From contig NC_092279.1 of assembly GCF_036320965.1 (NCBI RefSeq), positions 13,894,161-13,958,160 of the forward strand: a stretch of DNA of 64,000 bases, written 5' to 3'. This stretch comes from Panulirus ornatus (lineage: Eukaryota; Arthropoda; Malacostraca; Decapoda; Palinuridae). The position numbers were made by a program, and so were the translations under genes. This document shows, piece by piece, positions 28,501 to 40,500 of this stretch; positions within the stretch are counted from its first letter, which is position 1, and each line of letters opens with the position of its first letter. The notes beneath the pieces were generated by a model that ran no database searches, had not been told where the DNA came from, and saw nothing but the letters and a program-made list of their open reading frames with translations.

Positions 28501-31500
28501 AAAGATGAAGTATTCACATGGTGTGGCGATAGGTACATACATATAAGGAAAAAACCCACGTGACACAAATTACAAAAGCTATAAGGAACAACCTACAGTA
28601 AGTTGTAAGAACAGAATAAAGGTTTCAGTGATAATGGGGCTATCAATATGCAGCAACATGCAGAAATGTACAGTGAGCATGATCTCAGAAGCTACATGGG
28701 CCACTTCTTGTATATCATGAAAGGCCATACAGGATAAAATGCCAGTAAGTGTACAATCTCATGAAGCTGATTTTCTATGAATAAAATGCGGGAGACAGCG
28801 ACAAAGTATAATAAAAAAAAAAAAAATAAAACTGTTAATTGGATTACCAACACACATTCATAAGTGTTTGACACTTAAAATATTAGAAATGTGCCACAAT
28901 GATGTATGAAGATGCTCACTCCATCTTATATGCTAGAGGATATGCCTATATGATCAATGATTAAATTCAACTCCCTACAAAGACACAAAGAATGTTACAT
29001 TAGTAAAGAGTACATCGGTATCTTGGCACAGTTATGTTTCTGGACAACTCTTCAAAAATCAAAACAATTTAACAACATCTAATGAAAACTTGTGAAAAAG
29101 GTACTGAAAAAGGTGGCAATCAGGATTTGTGCTGCTGGTGGAGTGGGGTGGACTGGAGTAAGGATTATAGTGAGGTAGGGAGAAGTGCACATTACCTGTC
29201 TGCATCACCCCTGGATTATCTGATTCAGCAACTATTGCCATATCACAGGTAAACCAGATATCAAACAGACAGCTTCTGAAAAGTGTGGTGTTGAGGGTTT
29301 TAGGTGCTGCTGGAGTGGGATGGGAAGGAGCGTGAGTAAGTAGAAGGTGAGGGAGGTGTGCTAAGATTGTCTTTACCATCCCCTGAATCATCTCATTCAA
29401 CAAATGTTTCTATATCACAGTTAACGCAGACAATATTTGATGAATAATTACTTAAAAACTCTGGAGATAAGGGTTTAGGGTGCTGCCAGAGTGATATGAG
29501 GTAGAGTAATATTCTACCTTTGTTAATCCCTGAATTATCTGATTTAGGAACTGTTGCTAAATCACAGGTAATACATACTTTTCATAGCCCTTCATAGCTC
29601 CGGGATTTTCTAAAGGAGAACAAGCAAGAGACTGTTTACAATCAAAATCTCTCTAAACATTCTTTCAAATAGGGGCTTCAAAATTTAAGGCCTGTAACCA
29701 CGATACCTTCTACTTCAGTCAGTTTTGAGATACTGTGACCTTGGGGAAGTAAGCCCCCCAATATTCAATGCCCTGTGTAGCTTGGTCCAGCAGGGACAAT
29801 ACTCAATCCAATGTGATTGACAATGAAACAGAATGTCAAGAGATTTACTACGTAAATGTCTCCACCTGCCCCCTTCTCTCATCACCTGAAAATGTCTGAG
29901 CAATATGATCAATGTAATTTCAAACAGGAGAGCTTTTGCCCAAGGATGGAACCAGCTCTTCAGGTCTGTTTGAAGTGACAAGCAGATCAGATGGCCATGA
30001 TGGCCATATGAGACCTTAAAAGAAACCCATAGGCTATTTATTATCAATCATCAATGAAGTAATAAAAATTTTAAAAACTATATATTAATATGGCATGTGC
30101 TTTCACTAATGACCAGGGAGAGGCTAGCTCAGTATCACATATCAATATTTCTACAACATATCTAAAAATGCCATATATCACAAAACAGGTCAGTAGCTAA
30201 CCCATGGAGCTAGGAAACTTATCAACTAATAAGTTCAGCCAAAACAGGAGCCAAGCTTTCCACAAATTCACTATATATGAGAAACTCTTTAACTGTGTTG
30301 TTGAAGATTTTGCAAATGAAAATGCCGAAGTTATGGTTACACTGGAAGATTCAACCATTGTCCTCCATAATAAGAATATAAAGAATAATAGGTGCTGTTG
30401 ATTTAAATTAGAATGTTTGACATGTCTAAGCACACACATGATATATATTATTTTTTGTAATTTGATTTATATTTTATGACATATTTTGTATGGATAGGAA
30501 GATTAAAGTTCGTCATATTGTTGAAACTAGTTTTAGGGAGTGTGAAAGCATACGTGAAACGAAAACAACTCTTGGTTTGAAGTTTGTACTGTTGGCTAAA
30601 TGAAGTGGTTTCATTTGGATATAATATTTTGAGTAATTGAGTCTGTGATAGAGTATTATATTTTTGCTCTTTTTAAACAGAAACTGAAACCTTGAAGAAT
30701 GTTATTGTACTTAGAGCACTGGCTTTTACTAGTTATGGAGACTCTTGTCATTGCCATCCCATTGAGAGAGTTTAGGTGGGAGCAGGTGTCAAGATAGACA
30801 TTGATTAAAAGGGATTCAAGAGTATTTTTATGTTTTAGTATAATTTTGGTGCAAGTTACTTTAATATTATTGTACAATCCTTGGTTGTGCATGTCTGTAT
30901 AGTGTAAATTTATCGCCAGTTATTATGTTTTACATATATTGAATAGGGGATAGGGGAGAAAGAATACTTCCCACGTATTCCCTGCGTGTCGTAGAAGGCG
31001 ACTAAAAGGGAAGGGAGCGGGGGGCTGGAAATCCTCCCCTCTCTCTTTTTTTTTTCTTTTTTTTTCTTTTTTTTTTTTTTCCAAAGGAAGGAACAGAGAA
31101 GGGGGCTGGATGAGGATGTTTCCTCAGAGGCCCAGTCCTCTGTTCTTAACGCTACCTCGCTGACGCGGGAAATGGCGAATAGTATGAAAGAAAGAAAGAA
31201 AGATGATGATATTTGTAGAAACTCAATGATATGGTAATCAAGATGAGGAACTTCAGCAGAATGATGTCATAAATAATATGAAGGGAGGATGTTTTAGTGA
31301 AAGATTACAGCATAGTTTTAAGTAAATTTTTGACAGTCAGTACCTACCCTTCAGGTCATTGTAATCTTACATTCTATCAGTGCATCAAATATGATTGTCG
31401 CACATTTGGCTGTGCATTCTTCTACTTCGTCTATATGAAAACAACAGCTCAAAGAAAACTACAAGGTTGCCAGGAGACAAAGTAAGCTTAAAAAGATCAT

Positions 31501-34500
31501 GCAATTTAGATGCTCTTGCCTAAGCCCATATGTAAATTCAGATATAAATTTCTACCATTCAAATACTTCTACACAAATTTGGTGAAAATTCTAACCAAGG
31601 TTTAGCAGAAATACATGTACACACATATACATGCACAACCTTCCACCAAGTTTATGCATACACACATATAAAGAGCATGATATCTACAGTATAGAGGTAG
31701 GGTCATAAAAGAAAAAGTCAGAGTCAAAGTCTTAATGTCTATATTAAAATGTATTCATTAGTAATGTTAAACTCCAAACCTAATCACTGCTCAAATGCAA
31801 TAAAAGCATCAACCTCACATATTTCTCTTAATATTGGTAAGCCTAAGTTTATATAATTTGGAAATATCTATGATTAAGCAGTAAAAGCATATGTTCAAAA
31901 GTCCACAGATAAATACAAATGCAATAATTCTGTTAATGAAAAGTTCAAGGAACACACCAAAATGTCTTGAAAGACCTCCAATGAAAAGCACTGATGCAAC
32001 TAAATTTCCAAGTCACACTCAGTAATTTCAGTGTTTCCAAGAGCCTTAAACTTCAGCCTAATTCTATTAAGACTCTCCTTTCTGTTTTAATGAAATACTG
32101 AATGAAATAGTACGTTTTACATAGAGTGAAATTACACTATCTTTCAAAGGTAGGATATATATATATATATATATATGTACCTTGGACTAGAGGGATCATG
32201 ATGTTCTTCTATATGCAACTCTTTTGCCTGGTCCTCTGCCTGCTGTTCTTCCTCAGCAAGTTTTAGGTCATTCAAGAAGTCTTCTGGGCCATGTACACCA
32301 GCTGCCTTCACCAGCTCCAAATGACTCATATCATCAGGCTGAACATGGAATCAGCATATAACATAGTGGTTCAAACACTTTTTATTATAAAATACTATCA
32401 CTCTAAACCTTATAAACACATTCTGAATAAAAAGTTATAGTGGGTTCTTCAATGGCTTGCCTTTGCCATATATGTGAAAACCACAACAGATGAAGTAAAA
32501 GGACCGCCAATAGAAAGACAAATCATCTTCGACATTTTTCAACATTTACCATACAAATCACTCAACTATCTACAATATGTTCCTACATTAAGTTATTACC
32601 AACTTCAATGCAGTTTTTAGTTTCCTCCTCCTAATATTCTAGACGTACTTCATAGCCCAGCAGATATTGGAAAGTACTGAGACTATGATTATACAAGCAT
32701 CAAATCTGGTATATAGTTAAGGCATGTCCAGAGGATATTTAGCTACAGGATCACAGCAGATTTTTCCACAGCGAGAAATATCAACTGACTCAAAATGGCT
32801 ACCATCTGATCTCATTTTTTAAAAATTCATTTCAAAGATTATGTTCTCATGCGAACTGGGACCCCATCCACTTTTTAAAAATTCATTTCAAAGATTATGT
32901 TCTCATGCGACCTGGGACCCCATCCACAATATGGTAAGGTGCTTGTATTGCAATACATGTAATTTCAACTGGCTTTGCAAATAAAGGCAACTTTATGTTC
33001 TGGAGGACCAAAACAGCACAATATTCAAGATGGGGATGCACAAGTGAACTGTAAAGAGTAAGAATGGATGGGAAACCAGCGACTTCAGTTTAGGGTAAGG
33101 TGCCTATCAAGGAATGGTGGCTTAGTAGCAGCAGTGAGCCAGTCGTATGTTTGGTTGGTGAGTCCTGTTTCTATTCATCCAATTCATGTAAGTGATAGTG
33201 CTGAATATTTAGATGAACAGGTCAATTCATATTCCATTATATTTTGATGTTCACCCCTTTGTAAATGTTTGCCCTTCTATGTATAATGAACTAAGATTAA
33301 GTAAAGTAATATCTTAGAGAATGTGTTTCCTAATCCATCTTACCTCCCCATGGATACTTTGTTTACAAGTCGCATCTGTCAGTAATCTTTGTTACGAATA
33401 ATCCATCTCCTGATGGAGGTTTATAACAACTACTAACACTAACTTTGTGATGGAGTTAAATAAAACTGGGGACCAGAGAACTCCCTTGACAACCAAGTGG
33501 GTTACGTTCCTGGAAGATCCTGTGGTTGGGAAAACCATGGTTGGAAAGGTACAGAACATATGGTAAATGGGAGGAGAGGGTTGACACTTGAGATACACAC
33601 CTTAAGTCCTCTCATGAACAATTTAACCATGCTAAACTTCAAAAATAATATGCTTAACCTACAAAAGTACAAAGATATGATGTATCAAACTGCAAGGAAA
33701 TTATATGAAGGCATCATGTATAACAATGCTTTTTACAAAATATTTCAGTCCTAAGCATTCTAAGGTATGAACACAAAAAGTTCATGCATTCATTCTAGAG
33801 TTGTGCCAACTCATCTCCTACAGTTTCTTGTGATGTTCATACTGCACTTCCTCATCAATTATAAGTCTAAAATTATCTTTCCATAAAATTTTTTTCAATA
33901 TGTGACTATAGAGAGGGGGACCTATACTATCTTTTTCAATAAATATGACAAGTGTTACATAAATACCATGCATTCTTTTAAAGCAAAAATTGTATTCTAT
34001 ATGAACTCTCATTGAATTATCTTATAATCAGATTAAGATTTTTTTTATCAAAATAAGAAATACACAAGAGATAAAAACTAATGCTACTTACAATTTCCTT
34101 ATCAACAAGTTCTAAGGACTTCAGATTAAGATAACCAACACTTCCTGATGTCTCCACCATTTCCGTTTCATGACTGAAAAAGATAACAGCTGTAGTATCT
34201 AAATACAAATGATTCAAAAGATTTTTGATGTACACCATTCAAATAAGAGAATTTCCACTATTTGTGAGTCAGAAACATACAGAAAAATGGTACTTACACT
34301 ACTATCCGTTTTCTAAAGATTGGGCAGTCAAGAGTAAAGGTTTCATATTCACCTCCTTCACCACAAACATTCAATCGATATTTTTCTTTCTGGTAGTGAG
34401 AGCAGAGTGAGTTAAATCACCAATCATTCATGTTAAGTGTGCTCAGTAAAAAATGGCAGTAGCAGATGGAGCTAAGACAATGGAAGGGTATAATATCTAG

Positions 34501-37500
34501 TTCCAATTTTGCAAGCAGCTCAAGTCTAATATCAAAACATGAGTTTATAATTATGTCTTCCTCTAACCTTTTGCATCTAAAAATACTTGGGTAATATCAG
34601 CCAATATATGTATGTCAAATCACCACTGAAAGACTGACAAACCACAATTGAATAATATGAAGGAACTGTACTTGTGGATTACAAATGAAAGAGGGGGAAG
34701 ACAAAGTGAGGGAAAATTAATGTGAGATAAATGGCATATGATAAGAGTTGATAGAGATTCTCTGTGGAAGGTATTAAGAATATATGGTGTGGGAGGCAAG
34801 TTGTTAGAAGCAGTGAAAAGTTTTTATCGAGGATGTAAGGCATGTGTACGTGTAGGAAGAGAGGAAAGTGATTGGTTCTCAGTGAATGTAGGTTTGCGGC
34901 AGGGGTGTGTGATGTCTCCATGGTTGTTTAATTTGTTTATGGATGGGGTTGTTAGGGAGGTGAATGCAAGAGTTTTGGAAAGAGGGGCAAGTATGAAGTC
35001 TGTTGTGGATGAGAGAGCTTGGGAAGTGAGTCAGTTGTTGTTCGCTGATGATACAGCGCTGGTGGCTGATTCATGTGAGAAACTGCTGAAGCTGGTGACT
35101 GAGTTTGGTAAAGTGTGTGAAAGAAGAAAGTTAAGAGTAAATGTGAATAAGAGCAAGGTTATTAGGTACAGTAGGGTTGAGGGTCAAGTCAATTGGGAGG
35201 TAAGTTTGAATGGAGAAAAACTGGAGGAAGTAAAGTGTTTTAGATATCTGGGAGTGGATCTGGCAGCGGATGGAACCATGGAAGCGGAAGTGGATCATAG
35301 GGTGGGGGAGGGGGCGAAAATCCTGGGAGCCTTGAAGAATGTGTGGAAGTCGAGAACATTATCTCGGAAAGCAAAAATGGGTATGTTTGAAGGAATAGTC
35401 GTTCCAACAATTTTGTATGGTTGCGAGGCGTGGGCTATGGATAGAGTTGTGCGGAGGAGGCTGGATGTGCTGGAAATGAGATGTTTGAGGACAATGTGTG
35501 GTGTGAGGTGGTTTGATCGAGTAAGTAACGTAAGGGTAAGAGAGATGTGTGGAAATAAAAAGAGTGTGGTTGAGAGAGCAGAAGAGGGTGTTTTGAAATG
35601 GTTTGGGCACATGGAGAGAATGAGTGAGGAAAGATTGACTAAGAGGATATATGTGTCGGAGGTGGAGGGAATGAGGAGAAGTGGGAGACCAAATTGGAGG
35701 TGGAAAGATGGAGTGAAAAAGATTTTGTGTGATCAGGGCCTGAACATGCAGGAGGGTGAAGGGCGGGCAAGGAATAGAGTGAATTGGATCGATGTGGTAT
35801 ACCGGGGTTGACGTGCTGTCAGTGGATTGAATCAGGGCATGTGAAGCATCTGGGGTAAACCATGGAAAGCTGTGTAGGTATGTATATTTGCGTGTGGGGA
35901 CGTGTATGTATATACATGTGTATGGGGGTGGGTTGGGCCATTTCTTTCGTCTGTTTCCTTGCGCTACCTCGCAAATGCGGGAGACAGCGGCAAAAAAAAG
36001 GAAAAAAAAAAAGGGGAACCAATGTATATGAGAGAGCAAGGAAACACAATAACTGTATTAATTGTTGATGACTTAGCATGAGGGAGACTATGCTTAATAA
36101 GAAGAAACATTACATAAGTCAAGCCTGATAACAGAAATCTATGTTGAAGGACTAATGAATATTATGTAACTGAAGGATGAATCTTACCATTTTTTCAAGG
36201 TATGACAGCATTTCACTAATTGACTTTCCAAGATGTTTTCTGGGTTCAAGGCCAATGGCTGCTACTTTAATAATTATGGCATCCAACCCACAGTCCACCA
36301 TTTCTTGCAAGAGTTCAGACTGGTCCCGTCGCCACATAAATGCCAAGCAAACTAAGCCCAGTCTACTGCACCTGCAATTAACGAAAAAGAGTACCATTTT
36401 AAGTATCATCTACTTCAAACTGTATTACAAATGACTAATACTGTATTACACCCACACAGAATTAACCATACAACAGAATATCCAATACAGTCTAATTCAA
36501 TACATTTCATGATCACTGTTTATATAACTAAGTTAATGCCCTCTATACCACCCCCTCCTCCTCTATGGTAGGATGATTCATACAAAACCTTACCTACATA
36601 CCATTATTTCTAAGTAGATTCCTCCATCAAAGCATACTAACACAACTACTTCCTTACTTTAACTTCCCACCTCAGCCTTCCTAAGCATTTACTCTTATGC
36701 TCACTCACCACAAACACTTTTCTAGTTATATTCTACCCAGCCACATACACATACACATGTATATATATAAACATCCACACATGCACATATACATTTCAAC
36801 ATATACATACATATGTATACACAGACATATAATATATACACATGTACATATTCATATTTGCTACCTTCATCCATTACCGTCACCACTTTTTTTATGTTTC
36901 CATGTTTTGTTAATTCTCTCATAATGATTTGGTTTTAATGCTAGGATGGGCTTTAAAATTGCCTGGGGGACAAATTAGAGTTCTTAGTAATAGCAATTAA
37001 GATGATGGGCTTTAAAACTGCCAGGGGATAAATCAAAGTTCTCAACATTAGCAATTAAGAACAGATTCAATGACACTGTGTGCAGCATAATCAACAGAGG
37101 TATATAAAATATCAGGATTTTCAATATCTATGGGGGTGACCATTTTCAAAGCATTTAGCGATCGCATTTTTGTGCTGATACCCACATACTGAATGACGGT
37201 AACAATAATACCTCTCGGATACAGTTTTACCTGTCTGGCCTATATAAACACATTTACATGCCTGGCATCTGATGGAATAGACACTCCCAACTGTTGCATG
37301 ATCTGGCCTACTATTTATTAAGGCAGAACTGATGGTGCTGTTGTGCTGGGAAGCAACATTACAAGCACTGTTTTTAGAACATGTCTTAGATTAGCCAAGT
37401 TGGAAGAACAGGGCAATACTCTGGAGTATCAGGGTCTGGACATTCAGAAATGTGAGAAACATGCAAGGAACAGAATGAAATGGATCAAAGTGGTATATGA

Positions 37501-40500
37501 ATGGTGACACAGGTGTTGTAGTGATGGGTAGAAAAGAACAAGATAACAAGGTGAATTACACCCTATCACCTCAAGACACCCCACTTCTGTACTTTCTTCA
37601 CATGTAGTTTCAGCAATAAAGTAACAGCAACACAAGCTAAAACATCATTCAAGAACTTACACATTTTCCACACGAACTCTCTGATAATCAGATAGTACAG
37701 CACCAACACTCACTGCATCCACAGAGCACTTTTCCTGTGGGAGAGAATAAATATATTACATGTTGTACAGACATACAACCAATCTCCACACTTATGCATA
37801 TACAAAGCATTATCCAAGGAAACCAAAAAAGACTGGAAAAACGGTACATCAAGTATCAATCATCTTAAGGAGTAAGTGATATCTGATTTCTACAAAATAA
37901 ATTAAACTCTGATACAACAATTTTGTTAAATTTTTCTAATACCAAAGTGACAATTTCTCATTTTTATTACTGCCAAACATATTGAACCACCAGTGCACAT
38001 TCTTCAGTGGTGATGACATTTTCTAACACTGAAGAAGTAGCTTGCTTTTCTTTTTTTTAAGCTGAGATGGCATGGGTACCTGAATGCCCTAATATGGAAC
38101 CACCAGTGCATATTCTTCAGTGGCAATAATATTTTCTAATACTGAAGAAATAAACATTTTTTTTTTGGCTGAGATGGCATGGGTACCTCAATGCTCTAAT
38201 TATAGCCACCTCATCAAAGCTTTCTGTGGTAATTCGTTGTGGATGGGGATTCTACTTTCAATGCATTATACAATGACAGCTAGAGTGTGGATGTGGGCAT
38301 ATGAGACCAATACTTCACTCATTTTTCCAAAAGGAACAGAGAAGAGGGCCAAGTGAAGATTTTCCCTCTTAGACTCAGTCCTCTGTTCTTAACCCTACTT
38401 TGCTATCGTGGGAAATGGCGTATATGTGTGAAAAAAAAAAGACGAAAGAATGGCCCAACCCAACCACATACACATGCATATACATAAACAACCATACATG
38501 CACATATACATACCCATACATTCCAACATATACATACATATACATTAACAGACATATAAATATATACTGTTCATACTACTTGCCATTTCCCGCGTCAGTG
38601 AGATAGCATTAAGAAGAGAGGACTGAGCCTTTGAGGGAATATCCTCACTTGGCCCCCTTCTCTGTTCCTTCTTTTGGAAAATTAAAAAAGAGAGGGGAGG
38701 ATTTCCAGCCCCCCGCTCCCTTCCCTTTCAGTCGCCTTCTACGACACGCAGGGAATACGTGGGAAATATTCTTTCTCCCCTATCCCCAACTTTATTCAAC
38801 TTTAGCGAGGTAGTATCAAGAACAGAGAACCGAGCTTTTGAGGCAAAATCCTCCCTTAGCGCCCTTCTCTGTTGCTTCTTTTGGAAAAGCAGAAACTGGA
38901 GGGGAGGAATTAATAAAGCAGCCATAAATACGTCTTATTCGGCAATGCTAATCACTACAGCATAAAGGTGCTAAACTTCAATGTTTTTTTTCCTTTCCTA
39001 ACAGTGAACCAAACGAAAAACAAGCCAAGCTAACTACCACAAACTGATCATCAAATCATCCTAATCAGATTACTACTGTTACACTGTCAACACAAGTTTA
39101 GCCATATTTTCAGCACATCAAGTCTGGCATCATTTCCACTTCAGTTTAGTCTCCCTCAATATGAACAGGATTTGCCTTGTCCACTCCATCTCTCATATCA
39201 TAACAGAATACTATTTTGTTGAAGGATGAAGGGAAGGAGGCATCTCACTGCTTTCTCTTCCCTTAGTTAAGCTTGATGGCAAGTTCTACAACAATCCTGC
39301 TCTCTGATCTTGTAAAACAGGCAGTTCATGTTCATAATTTTCATTTGTGAACAGCAAGGTTTAGTTTCTCTAAAGCAATAGTCATTCTTTTGGAATGTGA
39401 TGGTACACATTATTAACAGGAAAATTCCAACTTGACATCGGAAGTCCCTAGAAAAGGTGCACAACCACCCACCTTGGTCGCTGGTGGGTTACTAAGGCCT
39501 CCAGGAAGCTGCAAGGACTTGTTTAGACTTTAGGTAGCCATCTACTGCCAGCCAAGACAGTGACATAATTAATCTTGTGTCAGGAAAGCACATACCTACT
39601 ACATTTGCCTTGATCAAGGACAACAGCAATAAAAGAGTTAATACAATTCCTTAAAATTTACTTTGCTCAGAACAAAGAAATCCAGGTTTCTTTCAACAAT
39701 CAAAGCATCTGTCTCCCCCTCCTTTTTCTTCCTGATCACAACTGCAACATTCAGACACCCCTGCTTGATCTCTTGTGGGAAGATCCTCACCTGGCTCATT
39801 CTCCTAGTCCAGTTTTTACAAGGGATGATAAAATAGAGGAGTGTTTCCAGCCTTCCCCCTCCTCCCACCCATATCAGGCATCTCATAAGACAAACTGGAG
39901 ATGCATGAAAATTATTTTTTCTCCACATCATGGGGATACATTGCATATGTAAATAAAAAGTACTGATATTACTTATATAATAAATGACAATTGGTTTTCA
40001 CATTCAACAAGGAAGTATCATCCCTGTTTATCTAGCAGAAGAGTGCCGAAGGGAGAAAAATGGGGAAGAGTGCATGGAATGGTGTATGGCAGGGAGGCAT
40101 GCAAGGACGGATAAGTAGAGACTATTTTGCTATGGCCACCCCTTGGAAGATATGGGCATGAAAGATATGGATAGACAGTACACCTTTCAAAAATACAATG
40201 CATACATATGAATGTGAACAGCATCAAGTCAAAGATTATATTAAGCAAACTCAAAGACTATAATCTAGGCCAAAAACTTCAACTGATACACTTTAGTATG
40301 TCTACCTTAACTTCCTTAAGCAGCAGGAAGAGGTCCTCAACCTCATCTCCTTCTGTTGGTTTGTATGTGATGGTGGCAGTATTAAGTGAGGAGCCCTGGA
40401 TCACTCGCCGGAAAAGCGGTACTCCTACAGCATCTGCATAAACTGAAACACCCATGTGACCTACACTCTGGTACATGTAACTGTCCAGTTCATCTGAAAG

